DNA from: Thermoplasmata archaeon
Lineage (GTDB): Archaea; Thermoplasmatota; Thermoplasmata; Lutacidiplasmatales; UBA184
NCBI GenBank assembly: GCA_022750335.1
Contig: JAKIVX010000018.1
Location: 1-33,674, forward strand
DNA: 33,674 nucleotides
Direction of reading: 5' to 3'
In this document: positions 7,885 to 15,599 of the stretch, piece by piece
How the letters are laid out: every line of letters begins with the position of its first letter
Position numbering within the stretch: position 1 is the stretch's first letter
The notes under the pieces: generated by a model
Told to the model about the DNA's origin: nothing
What the model saw: the letters and a program-made list of their open reading frames with translations, nothing else
The model's database searches: none
Position numbers and translations under genes: made by a program

Positions 7885-8187
7885 CTAGCGGAAGTACCCC
7901 GGGGCTTGGCCGGCGTCCGAGCGCTTTTCCTCTTCGGGCTTGGCGGCCTCAAGGATGTCGACCGCGAGCAGGGCAGGCACCGGCACGAGCCGGATCCGTC
8001 CCTTCTCGTCCCCGCCGGTCCCGTCGAGCTCGATCGCGAGGGTGTTGTCCCCGCCGATCGAGACGAGGCCGCGGAAGTGGCCGGTCGAGTCGATGGCCTG
8101 GTCGTCCGGACCCGCCGAGCGGACCCGTACACGGGAGCCCGGCACGAGCGCGATGGGGGGCTTCTTGGCCGAACCGCCCCCGCTCAT
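7885..8187 (-). CDS. Hypothetical 100-aa beta-rich protein coupled to a winged-helix regulator
   Basis: I do not recognise the family. The product is 100 aa and starts MSGGGSAKKPPIALVPGS. It has a run of predicted beta strands (SRVRVRS, GLVSIGGDN, TLAIELDG, GRIRLVPVPAL) and a charged, disordered-looking tail rich in Glu, Lys and Gly. The pattern of short strands with GxVxIGGDN resembles SH3-like or Sm-like small barrels, but that is inference only. Its ATG overlaps the stop codon of the winged-helix gene by four bases (ATGA), with GGGGAGG about 6 bp upstream, so it is very likely translated from the same message and functionally linked to that regulator. The frame is open much further upstream, but that part is antiphase to the regulator and is not coding. 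Its stop lies 10 bp from the convergent tRNA-Arg. Confidence 0.75.
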   Translation of the reverse strand: MSGGGSAKKPPIALVPGSRVRVRSAGPDDQAIDSTGHFRGLVSIGGDNTLAIELDGTGGDEKGRIRLVPVPALLAVDILEAAKPEEEKRSDAGQAPGYFR

Positions 8188-8690
8188 TTGGCGCCTCCCC
8201 GTTCCCGGGCAGCGGCCTTCGTCGGAGGCGACTCCGTCCCTTTCTTCTCGATCAATCCCTGCAAGTGATTCACCGTTTCCCGATATCTCTTGAGCGCGTT
8301 CTGGGCGTTCGCTTCCGTGAAGTCCCAGGCTCGGGAGAGGTTGCCGTACCGCAGCCGGTACCCCTTCCGTCCCTTGCCATCGGCGACGCCTCCGACCTCT
8401 TCGAGCAGGTCGAGCGCCTTTAGCTTGTTGATGTGCCGGTAGATCGTCGGTTTGGAGGTCTTGAGGACCGCGGTGAGCTCCTCGATGTACCACGCGCGAG
8501 AGGGGTCGCGGAGAAGGCAGTCGCGGACCATCCGGTAGGCGAGGCTCGAGGCGACCGGTCCTTCGGACCCCCGGCCCTCCTCTCCCTCCGGAAGATACCC
8601 GACCAACCGCAGGAACTCCCGCAGCACCTCATCGAGGTCATCGATGGGCGTGAGCGGTGTGCTGTAACGTAACGAAAGTTCGAACGGCAT
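8184..8690 (-). CDS. Winged helix-turn-helix transcriptional regulator
   Basis: This 168-aa protein carries a winged-helix domain at about residues 50-115: LAYRMVRDCLLRDPSRAWYI, then ELTAVLKTSKPTIYRHINKL as helix-turn-helix, then LLEEVGG and a basic wing (GKGRKGYRLRYG). It ends in a helical segment that could dimerise (FTEANAQNALKRYRETVN). The N-terminal 50 residues are acidic and helical and were not recognised. It is probably a DNA-binding regulator, but its targets are unknown. It may act on the divergent hydroxylase operon, with which it shares a 92-bp intergenic region, and on its own gene. The ATG at 8690 lies about 34 bp after a TTTATTA box (8721-8727, read on this strand). The downstream gene overlaps it by four bases. 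Confidence 0.85.
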   Translation of the reverse strand: MPFELSLRYSTPLTPIDDLDEVLREFLRLVGYLPEGEEGRGSEGPVASSLAYRMVRDCLLRDPSRAWYIEELTAVLKTSKPTIYRHINKLKALDLLEEVGGVADGKGRKGYRLRYGNLSRAWDFTEANAQNALKRYRETVNHLQGLIEKKGTESPPTKAAARERGGAK

Positions 8691-8717
8691 GGCGAGCGGG
8701 TGACCCAGCCCCTCATT

Positions 8718-8730
8718 GGATAATAAAGCC
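8718..8730. promoter_or_regulatory. AT-rich divergent promoter core between regulator and hydroxylase operon
   Basis: GGATAATAAAGCC is the only AT-rich block in the 92-bp gap between the divergent winged-helix gene and the FAD subunit gene. Read on the minus strand it gives CTTTATTATCC, a good archaeal TATA box about 34 bp before the regulator ATG. On the plus strand TAATAAA could serve the hydroxylase operon, leaving a leader of about 33 nt. One box may serve either or both directions. Confidence 0.5.
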
Positions 8731-8782
8731 GGGGATTTGTGCCGAGTTCGACGCGCGAAACGCTAAGCCGAAGTGCCGGAAT

Positions 8783-9643
8783 ATGCGCCCGGTGAGCGGG
8801 TTCGACCTGGTCGTTCCGGAAACAGCGGAAGAGGCGATCGCCGCCCTCCAGACGCTCGGGCCCGGCGAAGCCGCCCCCCTCGCGGGAGGGACCGACCTAC
8901 TGCTCGACGTGGACGAAGGTCGGCTCACACCCCGCCGGATCGTGTCGCTGCGGCGACTTCCCTGGCGCACGCTCGATTGGAACGGAGACTCGCTCACGGT
9001 GGGGAGTACGTTGCCTCTCCGGTCCCTCGAGGACGACCCGCAGGTCCGCGTCAAGTATCCGGGTCTCTACGAAGCCGTCCGGAACGTGGGGAGTGTCGCG
9101 CTTCGACACCGCGCGACCCTCGGCGGCAACCTCGTCCGCGCCGCGCCGGCCTCCGACCTTATCCCGATCCTGCTCGCGCTCGACGCCGAGGTCGACCTCG
9201 TCGGTCCGCAGGGGGACCGCACGGTGCCCGTCGACCGGTTCGTCCTGGCGTCGCGCCGGACCGACCTGCGTCCGGGCGAACTCGTCCGCTCCGTACGGTT
9301 CCCCGAGCCCCGACCCTCCGATTTCCTCTGGCAACGCGTCCGTCCGGCGAACGACATCTCCCAGGTCGTGGTGGCCGTAGCCTTCTCTCCCTCGGGGCGC
9401 AGGTGGCGGGTGGCGGTCGGCGGCGTTTCTCCCCGACCCACCCTGCTCACCGAGGCGGCGGAGGCTCTCGGCAACGGCCGGCCGAACGCAGCCGCGGTCC
9501 GGCGAGCTGCCGAGTCCGCGTCCGCGCGGGCCCCGTTCGTGACCGACCGCCGGGCGTCCGAGGAGTATCGTCGCCGGCTGGTGGGGACCTTGCTCGAGCG
9601 AACGGTGGCGAGAGTCGCCGGCGCGAAGGTGTTCCCGGCATGA
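8783..9643 (+). CDS. Xanthine dehydrogenase-family FAD-binding subunit (medium subunit)
   Basis: This 286-aa protein is the FAD-carrying medium subunit of a molybdenum hydroxylase (XdhB/CoxM/CutM type), which passes electrons from the iron-sulfur subunit to the final acceptor. It has the family's two FAD pyrophosphate-binding motifs: AGGTDLL (34-40) and RHRATLGGNL (108-117, usually x-x-TxGGN). It also has the C-terminal domain segment VAVGGVSPRPTLL (210-222). Length fits the family (about 280-300 aa). The frame is open upstream to 8657, but those residues show no similarity. The ATG at 8783 places the usual FDLV/FEYxxP opening at the N-terminus. It overlaps the next gene by four bases (ATGA), making it the first gene of a coupled five-gene unit. 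Confidence 0.93.
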   Translation: MRPVSGFDLVVPETAEEAIAALQTLGPGEAAPLAGGTDLLLDVDEGRLTPRRIVSLRRLPWRTLDWNGDSLTVGSTLPLRSLEDDPQVRVKYPGLYEAVRNVGSVALRHRATLGGNLVRAAPASDLIPILLALDAEVDLVGPQGDRTVPVDRFVLASRRTDLRPGELVRSVRFPEPRPSDFLWQRVRPANDISQVVVAVAFSPSGRRWRVAVGGVSPRPTLLTEAAEALGNGRPNAAAVRRAAESASARAPFVTDRRASEEYRRRLVGTLLERTVARVAGAKVFPA

Positions 9644-10116
9644 CGCCCCGTCCGCTCCGGCTGAACGTCAACGGCACGGCCGAGGAGATCCCGGACGTAC
9701 CCGGGCCCGAACGGCTCCTGGACACGCTGCGCTGGCGGCTCAAGCTCAAGGGGACCAAGGAGGGCTGTCGTACCGGTGATTGCGGCGCCTGCACCGTCCT
9801 CGTGGACGGGCGCTCGTGCCTGTCGTGCCTCACGCTCGCGCACGAGGTGGACGGGTCGACAGTCACGACCATCGAGGTCGGAGCCGAGGAGGTCCTCGTG
9901 GCCCGGGTCCGCGCCGCGTTCGACACGGCGGGCGCACTCCAGTGCGGCTACTGTACTCCGGGGTTCGTGATGGCGGTCGCCGGTCTGCTCGGAGAGCGCG
10001 GGACGGCGGCACCGCGCGAGGAGCTCTTGGAAGGATTGGGCGGGAACCTGTGCCGGTGCACCGGCTACGCCGCGATCGTCCGAGCGGTCGACCTCCTCCG
10101 CACGGAGGTCCCGTGA
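9640..10116 (+). CDS. Xanthine dehydrogenase-family 2Fe-2S subunit (small subunit)
   Basis: This 158-aa protein is the small subunit of the hydroxylase and holds two [2Fe-2S] clusters that relay electrons from the molybdenum site to FAD. The plant-ferredoxin-type cluster has Cys43, Cys48, Cys51 and Cys63 (CRTGDCGAC and then LSC). The second, alpha-helical cluster has CGYC (Cys102, Cys105) and CRC (Cys138, Cys140). Length and order match the CoxS/XdhC-type subunits. The ATG overlaps the stop of the FAD subunit gene (ATGA), and its own TGA overlaps the GTG start of the large subunit, so the three subunits are translationally coupled in the order medium-small-large. Confidence 0.95.
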   Translation: MTPRPLRLNVNGTAEEIPDVPGPERLLDTLRWRLKLKGTKEGCRTGDCGACTVLVDGRSCLSCLTLAHEVDGSTVTTIEVGAEEVLVARVRAAFDTAGALQCGYCTPGFVMAVAGLLGERGTAAPREELLEGLGGNLCRCTGYAAIVRAVDLLRTEVP

Positions 10117-12317
10117 CGGCGGCGGCGCGTCCGGACGCAGGCGTCAAGCTAGCTGGGACGGCGGTCTTCGGGACCGACCTCGATGTCCCCGGCATGTTGT
10201 GGGCCGCGTTCGTCCCCGCCCCCATCGCCCACGGACGGATCCGCTCCTTGGACCTCCGTGCCGCCCGAGCGCTCCCGGGAGTCACCGTGCTGGGTCCCGA
10301 CGACCTCGGGCGGTTCTTCGGCCCCGCCGAGCGGGACCAGGAGCGATCGTTGTTCGCGCTGGGCGAGGTCATCTACCGAAACCAACCCCTCGCGGTCGTG
10401 GCGGCTCCCTCGGCCCTCGAAGCCCGGGCGGCGGTCGATGCCGTGAAGGTCGAGATCGACCCGCTGCCGATCATCGCGGACCTCGAGACCGTGTTCCCCG
10501 ACTGGCCGGGGTCGGACGCGGACGCCTCCCCGCAGGTCGCGGCCCACGTGCACGCGCGGCACGGAAACGTGGACGACGAATTCCGGGGGGCGGACCGAGT
10601 CGTCTCCGAGACGTATCGAACCGCCAGCGTCCACCAGGTCGCCCTCGAACCGCACGCCTGTGTGGCCGAGATCCGCGGAGACGTTTGGTACGTCCGAACC
10701 TCCACGCAGAGCCCCTTCGGGGTGCGCGAGGACACCGCGTCGCTCCTCGGTATCCCGGAATCGTCCATCGTCGTCGACGGCACGTGGGTGGGCGGTGGCT
10801 TCGGGGGAAAGGGCAGCTCGTTCCTCGAACCCTACGCCCTGATCCTCGCCCGCGCGACCGGTCGACCGGTCCGTTTTGCGCTCGGGTATCGCGAAGAGTT
10901 CCGCCTCGGCCGGACCACGCTACCGGCCGTCGTCCGGATGGAGACCGCCGTGAAGGATGGCCGCATCCGGGCTCGTCGGGTCCGGCTCCTCCTCGACGTC
11001 GGGACCTCGTTGCCGGGGCGCGACTTCGCGACGGGGTACTCGATCGGGTTCCTCCTCGGTCCGTATCGGACCGAGTCGTTCGAGGTCGAGGGGTACGCGG
11101 TCCGGACGAACAAACCACCGTTCGGTCCTCATCGCGCGCCGTTCGCCCCTCAGTGTGCCTTCGTGGTCGAGTCGCATCTCGACCATGTCGCCCGCGAAAT
11201 GAACCTCGACGGGGAAGAGTTCCGCGCGAGCCACCTCTGGCGGGAAGGCGAGTCGACGCTGCTGGGTCAGACGATCGGACCGTTCGGGATCGCGGCGGCG
11301 TTCGAACGGGCCCGCGCGACCGCCCGGGCCTGGCGGGCCGAGGCGGCGCCGGGCCACGGGGTCGGGGTCGGGTGCGGCTTCTGGTCGACCAGCACCGGTG
11401 CGGGCGGAGAGGTTCGGCTGCGCCTCGGTCCGCAACGACTCGTGGTCCTCGAAGGCGAGCGGGAGATCGGCAGCGGAAGCGTGCTCGCCGGTCTTGCCGC
11501 GGTCGCCTCCCGCGTCACCGGCCTCCCCCGCGACCGGGTGGTGATCGAATACGGCAACACCGCCGTCGCGCCCTACGACTCGGGGGTGTACGGGAGCCGC
11601 ACGCTCGGCGCGCTTGGCCGCGCGATCGAGGAGGCGGCGGTGGCCCTGCGCCGGACCGTCGCCGAGCGGCTCGGCGCCCGCGGCCAGGCCGAACTGTCGG
11701 TCGAGCGGGGTGAGATCTACGCCGAGGCCGGGGAACGCCGGGCCGCCCTCACCCTGCTCCTCACCCCGGAGGAGCACGACGCGGGCGGGTTGGTGGCCGA
11801 CGGTCGGCACTACGCGCCGTCTCGGTTGATCGACGACAGCCGCGTGCTCTCGGGTACGTTCTACCCGTACACCGACTTCACCGGAGCGGCGCACGTCGCC
11901 GAGGTCGTCGTCGACCCCGAGACCGGGGCCGTCCGCGTCGTGCGGTACGCCGCCTTCCACGACGCCGGCACCGTGGTCGACGCCGGGGCCGCCCAGGCCC
12001 AGGTCGAAGGCGGGGTCGCGATGGGACTCGGGGCCGCGCTGACCGAGGAGGCGATCTGGTCGGACGACGGTCGGCTCGTGAATGCGGGCCTGCTCGATTA
12101 CCGGATCCCGACGCTGGGGGAGATCCCGCCGATCTCGGTCGAATTCATCGAAGGGTTCGCCGGTGCGGGCCCGTTCGGGGCGAAGGGCCTCGGCGAACCC
12201 CCGATCGTCCCGGTGCCGGCGACCGTGGCGATCGCGACGCGCGCAGCCTGCGGGGCCCACGTGACTGAGCTCCCGCTCTCGGCCGAGCGCGTGGCGCGAG
12301 CGCTTAAGCTCCTTTGA
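10113..12317 (+). CDS. Xanthine dehydrogenase-family molybdopterin-binding subunit (large subunit)
   Basis: The 734-aa protein is the catalytic subunit, expected to bind a molybdopterin cofactor and hydroxylate an aldehyde, purine or other heterocycle with water as oxygen source. The N-terminal aldehyde-oxidase/hammerhead domain (about 10-120) precedes the Mo-binding domain. Key motifs are GGGFGGKG (227-234), GPHRAPFAPQ with Arg341, and GAKGLGEPP with the presumed catalytic base Glu695. The carbon-monoxide dehydrogenase signature with a selenium- or sulfur-bound Cys loop (AYRCSFR) is absent, so it is not a CO dehydrogenase. Bovine xanthine dehydrogenase has Glu802 right after GGFGGK; here that position is Gly, so xanthine is not assured as substrate. 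The GTG at 10113 overlaps the previous stop (GTGA). A long upstream open frame is antiphase to the small subunit. Confidence 0.93.
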   Translation: MTAAARPDAGVKLAGTAVFGTDLDVPGMLWAAFVPAPIAHGRIRSLDLRAARALPGVTVLGPDDLGRFFGPAERDQERSLFALGEVIYRNQPLAVVAAPSALEARAAVDAVKVEIDPLPIIADLETVFPDWPGSDADASPQVAAHVHARHGNVDDEFRGADRVVSETYRTASVHQVALEPHACVAEIRGDVWYVRTSTQSPFGVREDTASLLGIPESSIVVDGTWVGGGFGGKGSSFLEPYALILARATGRPVRFALGYREEFRLGRTTLPAVVRMETAVKDGRIRARRVRLLLDVGTSLPGRDFATGYSIGFLLGPYRTESFEVEGYAVRTNKPPFGPHRAPFAPQCAFVVESHLDHVAREMNLDGEEFRASHLWREGESTLLGQTIGPFGIAAAFERARATARAWRAEAAPGHGVGVGCGFWSTSTGAGGEVRLRLGPQRLVVLEGEREIGSGSVLAGLAAVASRVTGLPRDRVVIEYGNTAVAPYDSGVYGSRTLGALGRAIEEAAVALRRTVAERLGARGQAELSVERGEIYAEAGERRAALTLLLTPEEHDAGGLVADGRHYAPSRLIDDSRVLSGTFYPYTDFTGAAHVAEVVVDPETGAVRVVRYAAFHDAGTVVDAGAAQAQVEGGVAMGLGAALTEEAIWSDDGRLVNAGLLDYRIPTLGEIPPISVEFIEGFAGAGPFGAKGLGEPPIVPVPATVAIATRAACGAHVTELPLSAERVARALKLL

Positions 12318-13489
12318 CGGTGCCCTTCCTAATGGGTCTGCCCCGCGAGGAGATCCGCGCGTTACTCACGCGGTATCCGAAGACCCCGGTCGTCGCGACC
12401 GTGGGCTCCCACTCCGCGCTCGACGTCGCGGACGGCGCCGTCACGGAGGGGCTGGCGAGCCTCGTGCTCGGGGAGGCGGGTCGGGAGACGACCTATTCGC
12501 AGTACTTCCGCACGCGGCGCGGTCCCGACGGAACCCGCGTGCGCGGGTGCGTCGACGACGTCTGGGTCTACCCCAGGTTCGCCGACCTCGCGGATACGCC
12601 GTCCCAAGAGAAGTTGCGGGCGCACGGAGCGCTTCTCGTGCCGAACCGTGCTCTCAGTTCGTACGTTCCTCTCGACACCATCGAGAACGACCTCCGGGTC
12701 CCCATCGTGGGCAGCCGCACCATGCTGCGGATCGAGGAGCGGTCGGAGCGGGAGAACTACTACACGCTCCTCGCGGCGGCCGGGATATCGTTCCCCGCGG
12801 CGCTCAGCGGACCGGACGCGATCGATGGTCTCGCCATCGTCAAGCTCCCCCACGCGACCCGCCGGCTCGAGCGGGGATTCTTCACCGCGGCCTCGCCCGC
12901 GGAGTATCTCGCCAAGGCCGAGCGGCTCGAGGCGCGGGGCGTCGTCTCCCCGAAGGACCTCGCCCACGCCCGGATCGAGCGCTATGTCCTCGGCCCGGTG
13001 TTCAACTTCAACTTCTTTTTCTCCCCCCTCGTGCCCCGGTCGGAGGGGCTCGAACTGCTCGGGGTGGACGAACGGCGGGAGAGCAACCTCGACGGCCTGG
13101 TCCGCCTCCCGGCGGCGCAGCAGCTCGAGCTCGGCGAGACCGACCGGATACCGGAGTACACCGTGGTGGGACACGGAACGCTCACGGTTCGTGAGTCGAT
13201 CCTCGAGGAGGTGTTTCGGATGGGCGAGCGGTTCGTGGAAGCGTCGCGCGCGCGCTACGCGCCCGGGATCCTCGGTCCCTTCTGCCTCCAGACCTGCATC
13301 GACAGCGGTGGGCACCCGGTCGTGTTCGACGTCGCCGCGCGGATCGGCGGTGGGACGAACGTCCATCTCGGGCTGGGACATCCGTATGGCAACGCCCTCT
13401 GGCGCGAACCGATGAGCACGGGCCGACGGATCGCGCTCGAGATCCGGCGCGCGGTCGCCGAGGGACGGCTGGGAGAGATCGTCACATGA
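12314..13489 (+). CDS. purP: PurP-family formylaminoimidazole-carboxamide ribotide (FAICAR) synthetase
   Basis: This protein of up to 391 aa belongs to the PurP family, the archaeal ATP-grasp enzyme that uses formate and ATP to formylate AICAR to FAICAR in purine synthesis. The N-terminal domain contains VATVGSHSALDVADGA, as in PurP, where most enzymes have a similar HSAL motif. The ATP-grasp region has IVKLPHATRR and a C-terminal VFDVAARIGGGTNVHLG, the family's hallmark. PurP paralogues of unknown function are known in archaea, so the exact reaction is a family-level call. The TTG at 12314 overlaps the preceding stop (TTGA). A GTG at 12320 or ATG at 12332 are alternatives that shorten it by 2 or 6 residues. 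It overlaps gcvT by four bases (ATGA). Confidence 0.88.
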   Translation: MTVPFLMGLPREEIRALLTRYPKTPVVATVGSHSALDVADGAVTEGLASLVLGEAGRETTYSQYFRTRRGPDGTRVRGCVDDVWVYPRFADLADTPSQEKLRAHGALLVPNRALSSYVPLDTIENDLRVPIVGSRTMLRIEERSERENYYTLLAAAGISFPAALSGPDAIDGLAIVKLPHATRRLERGFFTAASPAEYLAKAERLEARGVVSPKDLAHARIERYVLGPVFNFNFFFSPLVPRSEGLELLGVDERRESNLDGLVRLPAAQQLELGETDRIPEYTVVGHGTLTVRESILEEVFRMGERFVEASRARYAPGILGPFCLQTCIDSGGHPVVFDVAARIGGGTNVHLGLGHPYGNALWREPMSTGRRIALEIRRAVAEGRLGEIVT

Positions 13490-14664
13490 TCACAGACCGA
13501 CCGCATCCGGTATCCCTCCACCGTACCCCGCTCACCGAGTTCCACCTCCGCCACGGCGCGCACCTGGTCCCCTTCGCCGGCTGGGAAATGCCGTTGTACT
13601 ACACGAGTATCCTCGCCGAACACCACGCCGTGCGCACGGGCGCCGGGCTGTTCGACGTTTCACACATGGGCATCCTCGCGGTCTCGGGCGCGCATGCCGC
13701 GGACCTCCTCGCGCGGCGGACCACCGCGGATGTGCCGCGACTCGTGCCGGGACAGGTACGGTACACCTTCTTCCTCGAGACCGCGGGCGGGATCGTGGAC
13801 GATCTGCTCGTCTCCCGCCTCGACGACGGAACGTCGCTGGCCCGCGAGTACGTCGCCGTGCCCAACGCCGGGCGGGCGGACGAGGTGGAGGAAATACTCC
13901 GGCAGCACCGCCTGCCGGACACGACTCTCGTACGTTGGAACCCGAAGACCGCCTTCCTCGCCGTCCAGGGTCCCCGTGCGCGCGAGACCCTCGAGCGGAC
14001 CTTCGGCTGGACGCTCTCGGGCTTGCCCTTCTACCACACCGCGTGGTTCCCGGCAGCCCCCGGGGCCGGAAGCCCGGGCGGACGCCTCGGCCTCGGGATC
14101 GCCCAGGGTTTCCCGACGTCGTACCTCGTGAGCCGCACCGGCTACACGGGAGAACGGGGCTACGAGATCTTGCTCCCGGCCGAGGACGGCGATGCGGTGG
14201 CCGAGCGGTTGCTCGCGGCCGGAGCGGTTCCCTGTGGCCTCGCCGCCCGGGACACGCTCCGTCTGGAGCAGGGGTACCTCCTTTCGGGACAGGAGTTCCA
14301 ACGGGACCACACTCCGCTCGAGGCGGGTCAGGAGCGGTTCGTCGACTTCGACCACGAGTTCGTCGGGCGGTCCGCTCTCGAAAAACAACGGACGGACGGT
14401 CCGGCGGTGCGCCTGGTGGGTCTCGTGGTCGAGGAAGAGGGAGCCATCCCCCGCCACGGCACGCCCGTACGCCTGGGGGACGTCGTCCTCGGGGCCGCGA
14501 CGAGCGGCGGCCTCTCCCCGACCCTCGGGCACGGGATCGCGCTGGCCTATCTCCCTCGCGAGCACGCGGCGCCCGGCACGGAGGTCACCCTCACGCTGCA
14601 CGGCCGGGACGTCCCCGCCCGGGTGACGTCGCTGCCGTTCCGAACGACGCCGAAGCCGGCCTAG
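13486..14664 (+). CDS. gcvT: Glycine cleavage system T protein (aminomethyltransferase)
   Basis: The 392-aa protein matches GcvT. It should transfer the methylene group from the aminomethyl-lipoyl H protein to tetrahydrofolate (or an archaeal pterin), releasing ammonia. It opens with TPLTEFHLRHGAHLVPFAGW, followed by GLFDVSHMG, GGIVDDLLV with the presumed catalytic Asp105, and SRTGYTGERGYEI. The C-terminal barrel has GLVVEEEGAIPRHG and a PTLGHGIALAYLP segment. Size is typical (360-400 aa). The partner genes gcvH and gcvP are not in the window. The ATG overlaps the purP stop (ATGA), so it ends the coupled hydroxylase-purP-gcvT unit. Its TAG shares the palindrome CTAG (14661-14664) with the stop of the convergent regulator gene. 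GcvT-like paralogues with other one-carbon roles exist, but the motifs here are standard. Confidence 0.93.
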   Translation: MITDRPHPVSLHRTPLTEFHLRHGAHLVPFAGWEMPLYYTSILAEHHAVRTGAGLFDVSHMGILAVSGAHAADLLARRTTADVPRLVPGQVRYTFFLETAGGIVDDLLVSRLDDGTSLAREYVAVPNAGRADEVEEILRQHRLPDTTLVRWNPKTAFLAVQGPRARETLERTFGWTLSGLPFYHTAWFPAAPGAGSPGGRLGLGIAQGFPTSYLVSRTGYTGERGYEILLPAEDGDAVAERLLAAGAVPCGLAARDTLRLEQGYLLSGQEFQRDHTPLEAGQERFVDFDHEFVGRSALEKQRTDGPAVRLVGLVVEEEGAIPRHGTPVRLGDVVLGAATSGGLSPTLGHGIALAYLPREHAAPGTEVTLTLHGRDVPARVTSLPFRTTPKPA

Positions 14665-15419
14665 GTCTTTCCGGCCGCCCGGGGCAACGGGCGCGTCGCG
14701 GCATCCAGGGGGAGCCCGCGCGACGCCATTTTCTCCGGTGGTCGGTCCGCCGTGGCATACAGTTCCAGGTAGGGGACGAGCGCGTTCACGAGGCGATTCT
14801 CGGCCTTCCGAAGGTGTTCCTCGAACGTGGACCGGCTCAGCCCCTGCCCGCGCGCGAGGTCCTCAGTCGTGACCGATCGGGGGCTCGAGTAGTACCCGGC
14901 GCGGTGCGCCTGGAGGATCGCATCGACCTGACGGCCGGTGAGGTCACCGAAGAGCGACCCGGCCCAGATGCTCGAGGGGAGGACATGCAACGGGAGTTCC
15001 CGCTTCTGCAGGAGGACGGTCGGGCCCATGTTCCGGAGCTCCTTGAAGAGGAGGCGGGTGCGCGCCGGGTCGAAGCTCAGGAAGCGGTGGTAAGCCCACC
15101 CGTCGAGGAAGACAGCGGGGGGACTGTCGAGGCACTGATGCTCGTCGAAGACGTTCCACATGCTCCGGTGGCGGCCGCACGTGCACTCGAGGAGGAAGAG
15201 CCGACCCCCGCGCGCGTCGACCCACTCGTCCACGACGTGGCCGGCGTCGCGGATCGCCTTCTCGACCGCCTTCAGGATCGCCGGGTCGCGGGTGGGGACC
15301 TGGAGGAGCTCCCGGTTCCAGATGCACCACATCGAGAGCGCCGTACCGGGCAACTGCTTCGACAGCTCGAGGAAGGGGTAGTCGTACTGGTTCCGGAACG
15401 TCACCTCCCAGAGCGGCAT
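14661..15419 (-). CDS. Bacterio-opsin activator-type HTH_10 transcriptional regulator
   Basis: This 252-aa protein has a C-terminal HTH_10 domain at about residues 159-220: DLTGRQVDAILQAHRAGYYS, then SVTTEDLARGQGLSRSTFEE and HLRKAENRL. This domain is typical of the Bat (bacterio-opsin activator) regulators that are abundant in haloarchaea and Thermoplasmata. The N-terminal half (1-150) is a sensor-like region with a small Cys/His group (CTCGRHR at 79-85, HQC at 94-96) that might bind metal, which is inference. The same frame is open another 2.5 kb upstream, antisense to the AAA/TPR gene; that is not coding. The ATG at 15419 lies about 26 bp after a CGATATACC box, which fits a leaderless start. 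It is convergent with gcvT and divergent from the AAA/TPR gene. Confidence 0.86.
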   Translation of the reverse strand: MPLWEVTFRNQYDYPFLELSKQLPGTALSMWCIWNRELLQVPTRDPAILKAVEKAIRDAGHVVDEWVDARGGRLFLLECTCGRHRSMWNVFDEHQCLDSPPAVFLDGWAYHRFLSFDPARTRLLFKELRNMGPTVLLQKRELPLHVLPSSIWAGSLFGDLTGRQVDAILQAHRAGYYSSPRSVTTEDLARGQGLSRSTFEEHLRKAENRLVNALVPYLELYATADRPPEKMASRGLPLDAATRPLPRAAGKT

Positions 15420-15440
15420 CGTCCGGACGAGAGACCCACT

Positions 15441-15449
15441 CGGTATATC
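15441..15449 (-). promoter_or_regulatory. TATA box of the HTH_10 regulator gene
   Basis: On the minus strand the sequence reads GATATACCG, with its centre about 27 bp before the regulator's ATG. This spacing puts the predicted transcription start at or next to the A of the ATG, so the transcript is probably leaderless. Confidence 0.6.
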
Positions 15450-15563
15450 GTCCCAGCCGTCGATTGACGGCCGTCCTTGGGGGCCCTCTGCGACCTGTCC
15501 CGGTCCAACCGCCCCCGTCGCGGGGGACTCCCGGCCCCTTCCGTCCCGCGGTTGGACACGAGC

Positions 15564-15570
15564 GTTAATA
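15564..15570 (+). promoter_or_regulatory. TATA-like box of the AAA/TPR-nadC-nadA unit
   Basis: GTTAATA stands out in a GC-rich region with its centre 33 bp before the ATG at 15600. The predicted transcription start is around 15592, leaving a very short leader without a ribosome-binding site. Confidence 0.5.
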
Positions 15571-15599
15571 GTGGACGGTCCCCCTTGCACCCTACGGAA

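Noticed and set aside
6537-8132. 531-codon minus-strand open frame over the 3' part of the DP2 gene and the tRNA
   Set aside because: It is antisense to the catalytic region of DP2 and crosses the tRNA-Arg and the 100-aa protein gene, so it cannot be coding.
10920-12260. 446-codon minus-strand open frame inside the molybdopterin subunit gene
   Set aside because: Antisense to a gene with clear family motifs; composition typical of a shadow frame.
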